NCBI GenBank assembly: GCA_030490835.1
Contig: CM059972.1
Location: 44,371,452 to 44,435,451 of the forward strand
Length of the DNA stretch: 64,000 nucleotides
Source: Annona cherimola
Lineage: Eukaryota; Streptophyta; Magnoliopsida; Magnoliales; Annonaceae
Direction of reading: 5' to 3'
Shown piece after piece: positions 31,033-44,701 of the stretch. Made by a program: the position numbers and the translations under genes. The number at the start of each line of letters is the position of its first letter. The stretch's first letter is position 1. The notes beneath the pieces are model-generated. The model had not been told where the DNA came from. It ran no database searches and was given only the letters and a program-made list of their open reading frames with translations.

Positions 31033-31763
31033 TAGGGGTGGGAATCCGAGTGGGCCATACCAGATTAAGGGTTGCCCAACCCTGACCTTACTTTTTAAAA
31101 ATTGAGTTTGATCCTCTTTTTATACCGGATCGGGACAAAGTTGATTTGACCATCACTTTTTTTTAATAGGTTTTGGGATAAACTTCAGGTTGGTATTGGA
31201 CTGGTTTTGGGATTGTGGGTTGAGTCAAAAATATGGGTCAAATAAGATAATTTAAGAATTTGTATCCTTATCAAATATAAATATACATCTATACCAAATT
31301 TAAATACTATATACTTCAATATTTCATTAATTATTAAAAACACGAAATTAAGAAAACAAAACATTTGAAAATATAGTATAAATTTATTACAATACGTTAA
31401 TATATAATTACACATAAGGGCTATATATGTACAAATTCTTTTTATTGATTCTTAGATTGTTTTCTGAATAAATTGATTCTTCTATTGTTGATAGAGTTGA
31501 TTATAAAAAAGTGAGAATTTTGAAAGAAAATAATAACAATATTTAAACATAGGCTTATAATTTTTAATAAATTAATATATGGAAGGCAGGTTGGACTCTT
31601 CGGGTTGGGACATGATTGACCCACCCCGACCCTATTTTTGAATTTGGGTCAAAATGTCTGACTCATCCCTATACCGGATTAAAAATATATTTGTTTTACC
31701 TGGCCAAAAATGAGTCAGGTCAAAGCCGAGTCATAGGTCGACCCGTCCCAATTCCCACCCCTA
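31033..31763. mobile_element. hAT-like element (731 bp)
   Basis: Terminal inverted repeat TAGGGGTGGGAAT / ATTCCCACCCCTA. Flanking 8-bp repeats ATTATAGA (31025-31032) and ATTACAGA (31764-31771), one mismatch. The sub-terminal parts carry GGGTCAAA/GACCCGTCCC-like inverted segments; the centre is AT-rich with no transposase. A partial copy lies at 28152. Confidence 0.88.
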
Positions 31764-31771
31764 ATTACAGA

Positions 31772-32717
31772 TTATTATATGATAAATGATCTATGGATGA
31801 ACGATCTAAATTTTTTTATAATTTACACATAATTATATATATTGTTAACAAGTACAACCATCCAAGAATTCTATCAAAATAATTTCTGGCAACAAGATAA
31901 AAATAATATTAAAAAAATTAATGGATAAAAATTGAATTAATCACCAAGGTTGGCCGAACTTGGGTGCACAAATCTTCATCAATGGCACCCTGGTTCAACA
32001 ACATTGAATTGTCTCCCATGCACAATATTGATCATTTTTGTTGTTCAAAAATGAATACGGGGCAACGATGGATTCCTTGGGACCATAAAAGTAAGTGTTC
32101 AAACGTTGTCTTTTCCCTGGAAGCATACACTGCCCTTCCTTTTTTTCTTTTTTTTTTCCCCGCTTCCCTTCCAAGCTGAATCAGTCTCTATTTTTGATAT
32201 ACATATGCTGAGCCTCCACCTGAGTGAACTTTGGCAAGTTTCGAATTTTTTTAGTATTTTACTTTGATTTTTAAAATTCAAATTTTAAAGTATGAATATA
32301 CAAAACAAATTATAAAACGATCAAATTTTACACGGTAGAAGATAAGTAATGCGAACCAGGTGTACTCCTGTTAGTACAAGCTTGGAACAGTTCCACAATT
32401 CGTCTAGGTTTGAAAAAAGTAGGAGTAATGTCTTCTATACGGGAGTTCTGTCTTCCATATGAGGATTGACGAACTTTGGTTACTCCTTGGTTAGTGAAAA
32501 ATTTGCAAGAATTCTTACACTTGATAAAAATAAAAGGAAGAAAATGAGATCTTGCATAGTAAGATGCCATACGGAACGATAAAAAAAAAAAAAAAAAGAT
32601 TAAGTGGTGACTGCACGTGGATAAAAAACTCTGAATAACAAAATCAATTTTTTGGCCGGCCACAGGCTTACCGCACGGTACAGCTGACAACAGAATTAGA
32701 ACCCATAATTAATTGAG
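31772..32717. other. Unassigned stretch, possible low-copy DNA
   Basis: Frames here are short (up to 120 codons) and unconvincing. It includes an A-run of about 18 at 32580-32597. I see no element termini. Confidence 0.4.
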
Positions 32718-33075
32718 TGATCCTGTTAGCCTGAGTTAAGTAAATGGTTCACTTAGCTTACCTTAAAAAACCTAGTTATAACAATTTTTTTTTATTTTTT
32801 CTTCATACACTTGTTTATCTAAGTATATTTAACATATAAGCCAAAGTTTACCGTTTTTGGATATGTTTATATAAATTTTTAAATATATGTATTTAAAATA
32901 CCCTTATATTTAATAATCTAAAAAAAATACAAATATCCAAAAATGATAAAACTTGATTTACATGTTAAACACACTTAGTTAAACAAGCGTATGAAGAAAA
33001 AATAAAAAAGTTGTTGTAAATGAATTTTTTAAGGTGGGCTAAGAGGAACATTTGCTTAACTTGGGCTAATATGAT
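32718..33075. mobile_element. Fold-back MITE 2
   Basis: About 358 bp, palindromic around 32890. The outer arms are GTTAGCCTGAGTTAAGTAAA at the left and, inverted, ATTAGCCCAAGTTAAGCAAA at the right. Inner arms: CTTCATACACTTGTTTATCT and a TTACCGTTTTTGGATATGTT core, shared with MITEs at 25284, 26696 and 28316. TSD not clear. Confidence 0.82.
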
Positions 33076-34917
33076 TATTCTTCTAATAAATTTCAGTTGT
33101 ATTGTACACAAGGATAGCCTTTAACCACCCGTGCCGTTGAAGATTCTAGTCCTGCACCCATTTAAGGTCTATGGTGATAATTAATCCAAATCTAGTATGT
33201 CATATTATTTGTATCATTTTTTTCACCATGATAAAAGTCATTTTAATCAAATTCCTGAGCCAACCACATGCACTTAAGGGCTTTGCTTCTATCGAAACTC
33301 TTTTGGCATGTGACTCTTCCATTTTTAATATTCTAATGCTTGATGGAAAATTTGCATCATCTATTATATTCATGAAAATCTTTTCATTTGTTTATTATTA
33401 ATATCAATCGGTTTCATCTACAAATATGTGAAATCAACATAATAAAATGATCTAATACTAGATAGTAATTTTAATATTATGTTTTTGATGTCTAAACCAT
33501 CTAAAATGTCATTGTTATATGGATAAATGATTCTGTAAGTATTATCATATTCTTGTATATAGATAAAGAGACTCAATCTTTTACAATCGGTCTAAAAGAG
33601 GAGAATTTTTGACCACCTATTAAATCCATTGGATCAGACGAGATTGTTGGCGGTTATTGAATGCAATGTTGAAAATGAAATGTGGAAAGGGCATTTAATA
33701 ACGTTGAAAATTTGCAAAAAAGATCCTTGTCGGAGATACCCACTCACAAGCAATGATTTTCTCTCTCCTCTCTTCTCACTCTCTTTCACACGCCTCCCTC
33801 CTCCAATCTCCCTTATCATTGGTAGCTCCTCTCATTATAGCTTTCTCACCCGCCTCTCTCTTAGCTAGTGGCTCCTCTCATATAGAAGACCCGTAACGAT
33901 CTCATTACCACCGGAATTTTCAAAAGGACGTGGGAAAAGAAGGATGAGAATTTCTATCCTCATTCTTCGTTTCAGAAAACAGAAAAGATAGTTGTGAGTG
34001 AGAACGCTAATTGAAGAAAATTCTTCCATTGTCTTTTGAATTCATACCAATGCAACAAGAAGCTCAAAAGCGTACATAACAACACACAAACTCATGAAAA
34101 GTTCATTGTCAAGAAGATACTTAAAATTAGCAACTAATGCCGTTGTAATAAAACCTGACAACATCAGTCATCTCCCTGGAAAAACCCATACTCCTAAAAT
34201 CCTTTAAAAACCTTAAAATAAAATAACCAGACAACAAATTGATAATGTGCTTGATTGTCAAACTTCATCTTCATGGAGGAGCATGCTGGAAATTCCGTTG
34301 TTAATGGGGAACCTTCATCCAGTCTCAAGTAGTTGAGCATAGCCTCATCCACATGGAGCTCAAGCAGTCTGGTGGAATTTCCTTAAGAAATCTTCAAAGG
34401 CGAGCATGGAATTTCTTCACAAATTGCTCCACCTCAGGTGAAGAGGAAGCCGTTAGTGATGCCCTTGATGTTGGAAGACAACATTTTGAATCTCTGATCT
34501 AGAGATCGTGAGTGAGAAGAGAGGTCCAACAACAGGAGGTTAATGTTGCTGAAGAGGAGAGAGAGAGCAAAGAGGAGGTGATGTGAGGGGGGAGGAGAAG
34601 CAAGGTAGAGGTAAGGGAAGATGGGTGAGCTTTGTGGGGGACAGGAAATCTCCGGTGGGTGAGTGAGAGAGAGAGATGAATGAGAGAGAGGGAGATCTCA
34701 GAGATCTCTTGATGAGGGAGAACATATAATATGAGAAAGTGAACGAGAAAGATAGAGAGACACAAAAGATGAGAGCGAGCGAAAAGAGTTGGTCGCCGGC
34801 AAGGGAGATGGGCAGCCACACCGTTCGTGAGAGGGAGAGGAGAGGAGAATGGGTGGGTGAGAGGGAGAGGAGAGAGAGATTTTGGTAGATGAACAGGAGG
34901 TTAGCTGTAAAACTTTT
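33076..34917. other. Low-copy-looking region with no supported gene
   Basis: 33415-33570 is an inverted relative of the 28480 MITE interior. 33740-33870 is pyrimidine-rich. The minus strand at 34490-34380 reads LTASSSPEVEQFVKKFHARL, possibly a gene remnant, broken on both sides. 34540-34880 is GA-rich (CT on the minus strand) and makes spurious long frames. Confidence 0.4.
34540..34880. repeat. GA/CT-rich microsatellite-like stretch
   Basis: Repeated GAGAGAGA and GGGAGAGG blocks over about 340 bp. Frames across it on the minus strand are Ser/Leu/Pro-rich products of the bias. Confidence 0.8.
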
Positions 34918-35350
34918 TGTGACACCTCCATTGCCTCGACGTCAAGGTTGATCCATAGGTGTGACATAACCTAAGAAAAATTCAGTAGCACCTCCCTATA
35001 ACCTACAAGGAGGTGGCATGGTATACAAAACCTATTATACACGAACATTACAATTCCATCCTAAAATATTAACACTTAGCTCTACATTCACATATTTGCA
35101 TGCCCATACTATAAAGACATTCACATAGAGAGAAATTCATCATAATCCATCATTACTCTACTAACAATCCAGGATAGCATATACATATGTTCACATGAAT
35201 AGTAATACAGTCCGGTAATACCCAGATACAATATGTTCTTCATAGTTGGATCAAAAAGGTAAATATTTACACTAACTAATGTCAAATAGAAGTGTAAATC
35301 TCAAAATAGCTAAAAAAAAAGAAACAGAGGGCCTAATCTATTGGGCTTGG

Positions 35351-38349
35351 TGTGGCGCCCCGAACCGAGGCGTCCACATAGTCCTTACTCCAAGATCTTG
35401 TCGATTAGTAAATGTGACTTAGAATTGTTGTCCTGATCACGCGGCGGGTACTTAATTGGATCTTGTCAAATTTTTTTTTCTTTTCTTTCATCACATAACA
35501 TATACTCATCATCATTCATAATTGACTTATCCATATCATCATAAGTCATCAATTTCTTATATTATTCATAACTTCATAATTTCATACAACCTATGTCCTT
35601 TCTCATCATATCCCATTAGGACATCTATTCATACAAAAATCTACTAACCTTTGTAGATTCCTCTTTTCCTTTAGCAACACATATCCTTCATCTCTTGGCT
35701 TTCCCTACACTTGTCAGAGGTTGGGAAAATAAAACATGAGTTGAAACTCAATAAGCAAGTATTTTTTATTTTAAATGTATTCCTTTCCATTCGATAGAAG
35801 ACACTTACCAAGTAATCAACTATCAAATGCACAGAAACCTTTTCATAAAAATCATTTCATAAACATTGGATGTGCGAATGCTTCCTTTCCATTCTTGACA
35901 TAAACCTTCGTGTGCGGGTACGCTAGCGCAGGGAACATCTCACATAGCATGGTCTAATACGCCGGCTCTCTCCGACTTGGCCTCATCAAGGGGACCCTCT
36001 TGTCCTCTTGATGCCTAGATGGTCTCCTACATGCATGACTTTTGATTTTCCCGGCATTATATACCTCTTACTCCAGGTGACTTATCATTCTTATGTAGAG
36101 AATTATTTGCACAATCCCTTTAAAACATAATTTCAAATCCATGCTTTCCTTTTCAATCCATGTATGAAAATGCAATGCATTCATTCACATATAACATTCC
36201 TTCGCCTCCACCTCTTGGGAGGACACCGGCGGCACACAGCCCTAGCGACTTAGCAATGGTATAGAGGAATCCTCTGATCCGCTTACTACCTCCACCAAAG
36301 CCTCTTCCTTGTGCCCCACCTCTCGGGAGGACGCCGCCGGCACATAGCCTTTGCGACTTGGCAATGGTGAAGAGGGATCCCTGATCCTACTTCCTCCACC
36401 AAAGTCTCTTCATTATGCATCATACATGCGCACATGTCCATGAACATCACATGATATCAATATGCCGACATGACTTTTCATAAAAACTCATAAACATTCA
36501 TTATTTCAAAACATTATAGGAATGACCACCCTTAAACACATTTTATAAATACTTGAGAATAAAACATATTTTCAAAAGGGTTTGCTTGCTTACCTCCTTA
36601 GTTCGTGTCTTCCACCTTTTCCTTTCCTTTTTTCCTATACAAGAAAAATAGATATTTTATCCATCAATTCCATGTCTTGGGTTGCTTTCCATGCTTGCTT
36701 TATAACCATTCATTACCTCATTCTCATAGAGGTTAATCTTATAAAGATACTTGGTCATTACCCGTTTATATGGATTTTTATCCATAAATCCTTTAAAAAT
36801 TTAATCCATATATCCTTATAAAATATAAAAATAAATATCAATTTTTTCCAAAATCACGCTGTTCACTGTTCATAGTTACTGTTCACGTTTACTGTAGTAG
36901 GTTATTGTTCATCCGAGGTTACTGTTCACAGCGTGTTGGTTACTGTTCATGGGTTCCAAAAATTGACATTTTTTTCCAAAAATAAAAAATACCATAACAT
37001 AGCTTATGTTTAGTATATCATGAAAAAAATTATGAATTTTGAATTCATCATAATTTACTTGGCCAAATAAATCATTTTCTCCATATACTAAAATTCATCA
37101 TAATTTCACTTAAACATAATCCTTAAATCCAAAAATTATGAGATTAATATATCATCATTCCAACATCATAACTATCATAAAAATTCATCCCAAATCATCA
37201 TTTATCAATATTGGAGCATTATTTATACATATCATATGTTATCTTCCCGAATGCTCTATTCTTGCTCCAAAATTTTGATGTTTTGACGTAATTCCAATTA
37301 AGCATTATAATTATACTTATTTTCTCATACTTAGGCATTATCTAAGCATGGTTTTACCTTACTTAACATCCAAAAGAAATTTGGGAAGAATTCCTTTACC
37401 TCGAGTGGAGAACTCCCCTCCTACTTGGCTCTTTCTCTAAAGGCCAAAAACGAATTTTGGGGGTTGGAAATACTCAATGGAGCTGGGATTTGCACCTTTG
37501 GACGTTCACCATGCTCCCCTATTTATAGCATGACATTTTTCATAAAATTATAATTTACCCCCTTGCTTAAGGTACTTAATTCTAAATATTTTTTTCCAAT
37601 TTCCATGATTTTTCTTGAGCAATGTGCAGCCACCCTAGCTATTGTTCATGGCCCCCTAGCTGTAGCTATTTATTTATTATTTTTGATTTATTAAAATTAA
37701 TTATTTTAAGCTAATTAAATCTCAATCGTTGATTCTTGATAAGATTGATTTTGGAACATTAGATTTTGGTCCAAAAGTCAAGCCTCCAGCAGCCATTGCA
37801 TCTTTTCATTAATTATTTGATTTTTTTAATTAATTAAAATTAACAAAGTCAAACTTGAAATTAATGAAAAAGCAAAATTGCTTTTTGATCTTCTAATGAC
37901 GTTTCATCTCGACCTCTGATTCATGATTTTTGTCAAATCCTAAACCATTCATCATGTTCATAATAAATATTTGGTCATCCATAAAAAATTTCACTTCAAT
38001 CCGACGTCAGGATTGCAATTTATAATTTTTTCTTTATTTTCTCCAAATTTTTCACTAAAATCCAAAATTCCATTAAAATATCAAAAAGTATTGCTATTTC
38101 ATCCTGTAGTGATTAAATCTCCTTTTTTGTCTTTTTGTGATTAGGTTAATCCAAATGATTAACTCTTAATCACGTGTCTTAATCCCAGGGTTAGTATTCA
38201 CGTGCACTATTCATCCGAATTTCATAATTAATTATTTTAACCTCTATTCCCACATATTTTTATACTCATGAATGTATATTTTCCTAATATATTACCTAGG
38301 GTTTACAACCCTAGGGTTTTATATACTTGTCTAAGATCGGGATTTCACA
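35351..38349 (-). repeat. Solo LTR (2,999 bp), minus orientation
   Basis: Starts TGTGGCGCCCC, ends GGGATTTCACA, with exact 5-bp TSD CTTGG at 35346-35350 and 38350-38354. It belongs to the long-LTR Gypsy family, inverted. It contains two tandem copies of the GC-rich block (36206-36310, 36318-36415), a TATA-like CTATAAATAG (minus strand, 37519-37529) and a GAG/GTAAAG donor-like site near 37396. Confidence 0.95.
36206..36415 (-). repeat. Tandem copies of GC-rich LTR block
   Basis: Two copies of about 105-110 bp. Both have CACCTCT(T/C)GGGAGGAC, CGGCACA(C/T)AGCC, GCGACTT(A/G)GCAATGGT and CCTCCACCAAAG. Single copies of the same block occur in the other family LTRs (about 24015, 43230, 48785, 52150). 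Confidence 0.8.
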
Positions 38350-39542
38350 CTTGGTCTCCAGGGTTATGTACTCCACTAATTCCATCTTGAAGCTCTTCTC
38401 TTGGCCTGTGGTCTAAAAGCAAAATAACAAATTACATAAGTCTAAACAGACTCAGTAAGTAGATAATAGTTAGCATGAAAATAGAAGCAGATAAGACTCA
38501 TAAACAATGATGTGGTATGCCAACTCCTAAATGGCCATATAAGATATGAAATCAACACCCATGCCAAAGAAAAACATGTATAAAGTCGCTTGTTTGTAAT
38601 GGACCATGCACAACCCTTCCCTCATGTCAATTAAGGGCCATGTACAACTGTCCTCTCATGTCAATCAAGGATCATGAACAACCCTATACAACCATGCAAC
38701 CCATTCATATTTATAGTTTATACAAATTTTAAGTGCTATAACATACCCATGATAATACTCATGCATTGAACTAACAACTGTCACTTATCCCGGGTAATAC
38801 ACCATCACATGCACATAAGATAGACGTCATAAATCAAGCATATAACATTATTGGAATCAACAAATATAAACTTTAATTTAGCAAATCAACTGTCATGCAA
38901 GCAATTAATCGAATACTTAATAGGCATTGGAGGATTGACCTCTAGTTCTCCATCTTGATTAACCACACTCAAGCCATATTGCATTCTAGGGATGCGAAAG
39001 CTACAAATCTGTCTTCTATTTCACCTAATCTACACAGTAATACTCGATTTTTCATAAACCCATCTAACCCTAGCTCCTCTAGCTCTTAAATGTCTTAACT
39101 ATGAGTTTTTGGGGCGATACCCATTTCCACCCATTCTATAACTTGTTTAAGAAAAGAATCCATCATTAACTCGAGAAAATGGAGCATCTACTTACCTAGA
39201 TTGTGGTTTTCCCAAAGAACAACAACCCTAAATCCGTAACTCTAAGATTTTGTGCTCTATTAATGCGAGTCGGCGATCTTCGATGCAATTTAGAGAAATT
39301 TTGAGAAGATTCATGGTAAGGTCGAACATTGTGAAGAAGAGGAACCAGAAGCAGTGGAGGCAAAAATGAGAGGAGAAGAAGACGGAGAAAGGCATCACTC
39401 CAAAATGGAGCCTTAACTCGGATGAGCCTCTCTTTTAAAGGCCATTGTCAAGACAGGTCTGACCCAAGCCCGATCGCGGTTTGTAACTTGCTTTTTCACC
39501 CATACAACTTACTAAATTAAAAATTTCTCCAGGGGCGTTACT

Positions 39543-39734
39543 CTCTTCACCCCCACAAGGGCCTAATTAGGTAGGTTGAATTCCGTACCTACTCTGTGAA
39601 GTTCAAGATAGTCTTGGTGCCTCAAATGATGCATCAATCATACACCTCTAAATCATATACCTCATAAATCATATCATAACCAGGTAGTGCAGCTACTAAA
39701 ACATGCCAATGCACAAATTCGTACTCATGTATAA
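39543..39734 (-). mobile_element. Element H interior fragment
   Basis: About 190 bp next to the H LTR, beginning with a polypyrimidine tract (a PPT on the minus strand). It is cut by element G at 39735. No coding signal. Confidence 0.5.
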
Positions 39735-42700
39735 TGTGATATCTAGAACATTTTGAGGTCAATAAATGTAATTTAGGTATTTAAAAGTTATTAATGTGTG
39801 CTTTGAATTAGATGAATAGGTTTAGGGCAATTAAGTGAGGTGGTTAAGTTAATCACCTTTGCCCAATGTGGTTTAATGTGCACAAAAAGATAAAATGAGA
39901 TATGAAAATGATGATGTGACATAGTTAAATATTCCACTAATTATGATTAAGTTGATGATAATGATGAGATAAATTAGGTTATTGCTTGAAAATTCACAAC
40001 TTGACGCCCATGAGGCGGATTAATGTGAAATTTGAAAGGTAAGCACATGTTGACGTGCTCTACATCATGAATAGTGTAGATTATGTTAATAATGATTAGA
40101 TTATGGTGATAATGATTTAGTTTTATCAAAAATCATATGATATTTTCAAATGTTCATATCTTGATCTAGGATGATCATTTTGAGATGAAAATTTTTATGA
40201 ACGGCTAAAACAAATTTTTCTATTATATGAATGGATTTGATTAAGATAAATATCATGAAAAAATGCTTAATGACTTATGGTTAAAACCTTTTAACTTTTG
40301 CTTCAAAAAGTGGTTTTTCATTAATGAAAAGTCAAAGTCATTAAATAAGTCATTTAAGGTGGGATTTCTGGGGCAATTTTTGTAATTTTAAAAATCCAAA
40401 AATTGCATGAAAAAGGGGTTGCATTTAAGGATGTGCAATGGGTAGCAAGTGGGCAACCTTTGAAGCTCACAAAATGCAAAAAATGGGTGCAATGGGTGGA
40501 CTTTATGTTATGGACAGCTTGGATGTGATTGTGGGCAGATTTTTATATTTAAAAAATATGTGAAAAATGGAATCTACATGGATAAACATGAAAACACATT
40601 TAAAGGATAAATATTTGAATTATTAAATCCCAAATGAGGTGGAATTTAAAGGGTAGAAATTCAACAATATATAAGGAAAGAAAGGGGACAACTTGCTCGT
40701 TCTCTGGGACAGTAATAGAGAGGAAAAAAAAGAAATGTCTAGCAGCTGGAACATCCAAGCAAGAAGGAAAAAGGAGAAGGAAAAGAAAAAAAGAGGAGAA
40801 AAAGAAAGGAAGAAAGGGAGGTTTCAAGATAAGCAAGGAGCAAGTGAAATCTAACAACTCCAAGTAAGTGTTTAAACCAAGTTTGGTTTTGATAATTGCC
40901 AAATTTTCTAGGTCAAATAATGAATCATAAATTGATTCATTTATGAATATTTCTTGATTATTTATGAAGCCCTTGATAGGGTTATTAAATGTTAAATGAA
41001 TAAGGAGATTCAACTCAAGCTTCAAGAAGGTTATATGTGAATTTAGGGTTGTTTACAATAAGTGCACAAAGCTGGAATTTTTGTTAATTCCAATGTAATG
41101 TTGCCATTTCGAGCTTATGTTATATATGAATTATGTGAATTGTTTCCATATCTAATTTATGTGGAACCAAGCATGTTTGATGGACCCTTGAAGGGTGAAA
41201 CTTGAGTTTGACAACTAGGTGAAATTTCCATTCATTTAGCATGGAAATGATGCATGACTTAAACAACAAGATACATGAAAAATTATATGGGTAAAATACC
41301 TCATTAATGGAGTATTATGGACGTCCAAATGGGTGGAAATGAAAATTTAAAAATCTATATTATAGGGCACATATGATGGGGACCTCAAAGGTGGAGAAAA
41401 TGAGGAAAAAAGTTGCTGTTTTGAGTGATTTAATTGATGGGTTTGAGTTTCATGATTGTACCCTAATTAATGTACAAATAAGTGCTTAAACTAAGCCAAA
41501 ATGGAGAGGAAAAATTCTGTTTTATATGAACTTGATTAACACATAATAAATGTGTAGTTAGAAGTTGCACATGAAGGGTATGGATGGCAAGAAAAGAGAA
41601 TGAACATGTAAAATTAGCTAAAGTACAAAAATGAGAAGGAAATATGGTAAAATGAGAAAAGAGAGGGTTGTTTTGAGAAAATTATAAAATCTCAAAAATT
41701 TGAAATTGAAATTAGTAGCCCTAACTTATAAATAGATGCCTTGAATGAGAACTAATGTGAAAATACAAAAGTATGGATGTTAAATGACAAGTGGGAGATG
41801 TTGAATTTTCATATGTTGAGTTAAACTTAAAGGTTATAAAGAACTCGAAAATTTACCCTAAATGAGGGTATCCAAAATGAAAGAAATGGTCAAAATGGAA
41901 AGAATTATCACAATTGAGTCACATGTCTCACCAATGTGCGATTTGAAAAATTGACACTCAACTTGAAAGACAAGTGGGTTAAGTTAGTTTGATGTAAATT
42001 CATGAATTGGAAAGCCCTAAGGGATGCAAGTATTTAAAATTTTATGTATACAAATGAAATGTCATTTTCATTTATCTAGGTAAAGGCAAAGAAAAGGATA
42101 GAAGAAGGGGATTGAAGCTATCACAGGTAAGCAAACAAACTTTTGAACATACTGATTTCATCCCAATTGTTGAAATAATTAAAAGTGTTTATATTGATAT
42201 TTTTAAGAATTTCTTGCAAGTGAGCAAGCTTAAGTCTTGAAAATTATGAATTTAATAAAATGCCTCAAGGATCGCTTCATCACAAGCAAGCAACACTTCT
42301 TAAAATAGTTATTTTATCTCAAATGTTGCAAGGGTTGAAAATGCTTTACATTGATGATTTTAAGAATTACTTACAAGTAAGCAAGTTCTTTAAGATGCTA
42401 TTTCTAAAAGATTTTATGAAGAAAAAGAAAGTTTTGACTTTTTCACAAAATATATTTGTAAACAAGTTTAGAGTTTCACTCCCACAGGATTTGTGAAAAG
42501 CAAGGGCGTTTATGAAAGAAAAGAAAAGAGGCTTGATTTATAAAAAGAAATTGTTTACTCTTAGACATGACACTTGAAATTAAATGATAATTTGAAAATA
42601 GTCCATTTGTTCGAAATAGGTTATTGGAAAAGTTTTGATGTCCTTGAAAATGAAAATACTTTGAAAATATCTTGAAAATGTTTATATGGATGTTTTTAAA

Positions 42701-44701
42701 AAGGGTTTAAGTGTGGCCAATTCAATAAATTAATTGTATAAAATAAATTGAATTTTTGTTTGCTAAAATAGTATTCAAAGGGTTATGCAAACTCTTCTTT
42801 ATATAGAAATGACAACAATGATATGTGGACTAGTATATAATACTATGGTGGATAAAAGAAGATGATACAATTGCATATCTTTTGTGTACTAAAAGCTCCA
42901 AAGTGAAAATAAAGAAAATTTTTATGAGAAAAGATTCTTTTCGTGAATATGGAAATGCTTTGAAATCCCTTATCATGGTAATTTTAAGATTTAGTACAAG
43001 CAACACTTTTAGAAAGATTGTTTTTTCAAACTTTACAAATGATTATCAAAATATTTAATTAAATATTTCTAAAATTATTTGAGTGTGGTCATCCTAAAAC
43101 TAGAATTCAAATGATGTCTATGAAAATATGTTTAGAGTGGGTGTGCCCACTTTACAAGTTGCTAAAAAGGACACGAATTGAGGTTTGTGATGTTTCATGA
43201 AATCATGCTAGCATATGGACATATATGATGATGTATGGTACACCAGAAAATGGATAGGTCAATTGTAAAGACGGTCATAGATGGACCGAGGCCCACTCTA
43301 CATATGGCCAAGTCGCGAAGGGAAGGTAGGAGGCCAGCGGCGCTCTCCCTGAGATGGGAGCAAGTTCAAGGAACGGCTGCCTGGCTAGCATGCTATTATA
43401 TGATGAATTCTCTTTCAAAAGGTAGAATGATCACTTGGTAAGTGTCACTATTGGATGGAGAGAAATGCATTTGCATATGTTTTGCTTTTGAAAAACCCAA
43501 AAACTGAGATATGAAATTATTTATGCAAAAAGATGATCCTAAATGGGGTTTATGAAAAAGTTTACCCTAAAAATAGGGTGTTTTACATGAAAAGTGTAAA
43601 TATCAAAGTTGAGATGAAATAATTTCTATGCAAATGCATTCATGAAAAAGGATTACATGCATCGCCTTGTTTGTTTTAAACAAGCCCCAAAATGCGGTTA
43701 TGAAAAATGATTTACAAGGAAAATATTTTAGGGCATAAAATGTCCATTGCCAAATAGGGTTTATGTGGAAAGAGTTTTAGGACATAAAAATGTCCATTGC
43801 CAAAAAGGGTTTATGTGGAAAATATTTTTAGGACATAAAAATGTCCATTGGCAAAATGGGTTTATGTGACAAATGTCTTAGGACATAAAAACGTCTATTT
43901 AAGAACAAAGAAAATTACCTAAAAAGGTTTATACAAATATGCATCGCCTTGAAAAGCCCAGACATGACATATAAAATGTTTATATGAAAAGATGTTTACG
44001 AAAATATTTTACAGGAAAATGTATACCTGAAGATAAAATACTTGCTTACTGAGTTATCACTCATGATTTGTTTTTCCAAACCTAAACAAGTACAGGGAAG
44101 CTCAAGAGGTAAAGAACCTAAGCAATTGAGGAAATGTATGATATGATATTCATGTGTGTGCTAAAATGATTAGCTACGATGTATGGAATGATATGATTGA
44201 CATGTTTAAGGTATGTTAACATATGTGAACTTGTTGATAGTTCTAAAAATTGTGTGAATTGATGACTTAATGTATGTATGACAGTATGTATGTCGAATAT
44301 TTGAGGAGGAATATATTTTATATAATTATGGCATGGCCAAGTTGATAAAACCAATGATGTAAGGGAGCAAGATGAAATTTATGAATGAAATGTGTAGTTG
44401 ATGACAACTGCCAGCCGATGAGATTATGAAAATGTATATAAGGAAGGGGAATCAAGTAGTATTTTGAAAATTCTATGTATAACAAATTACAAGTGTATCA
44501 TTACTTGTAAGACGGATGGAGCAAAATGTGAAGAAATGAAATGATGAAGGGAAAATGAATGAAACGGAAAAAAAAGTTTTGGGCGAGATCCAATTTAAGA
44601 ACCCGCCACATGATCAAGGCAACAATCCTAATTCACCTTTACCAATCAACAATGATCCCATAGTAAGGCTTTGTATGACACCTCGGGTTGGGGGCATCAC
44701 A
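39735..44701 (+). repeat. Element G 5' LTR (4,967 bp)
   Basis: Starts TGTGATATC and ends GGCATCACA, a drift from the GGCGCCACA of relatives. In order it has a TATA box TATATAAG (40668-40675), a purine-rich block (40740-40820), a CCAAGTAAGT donor-like site (GT at 40864), a GC-rich block (43225-43400), CACTTGGTAAGTGTC (43432), about four GGACAT hairpin units (43725-43910), and the terminal AGAACCCGCCACATGATC segment. Confidence 0.9.
40668..40675 (+). promoter_or_regulatory. LTR TATA box
   Basis: TATATAAG followed by GAAAGAAAGGGGACAAC. The same context occurs in the G 3' LTR at 51424 and, inverted, as TATATAAGG in the F LTR at 53948-53957. Transcription start would fall about 30 bases downstream. 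Confidence 0.65.

Larger units (their letters stand above)
34918..39542 (-). repeat. Element H LTR (split by a solo LTR)
   Basis: A different Gypsy LTR, minus strand. It starts TGTGACACCTCC at 34918 and appears to end at GGGGCGTTA (about 39540), reading GTAACGCCCC on the minus strand, as many plant chromovirus LTRs begin. The plus-strand flank CCCCCACAAGG fits a PPT. Without the nested solo LTR it is about 1.6 kb. Segment AGACTCAGTAAGTAG near 38447 matches the usual end-of-R block of such LTRs. The exact end is uncertain because the expected CA is mutated. Confidence 0.6.

Noticed and set aside
34499..34967. Overlapping minus-strand frames of 89-106 codons
   Set aside because: Ser/Leu/Pro-rich products of CT-repeat bias, present in three frames at once.
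40600..41025. 141-codon minus-strand frame and the plus frame across it
   Set aside because: Runs through the purine-rich LTR block; low-complexity Phe/Leu or Lys/Arg content and no homology pattern.
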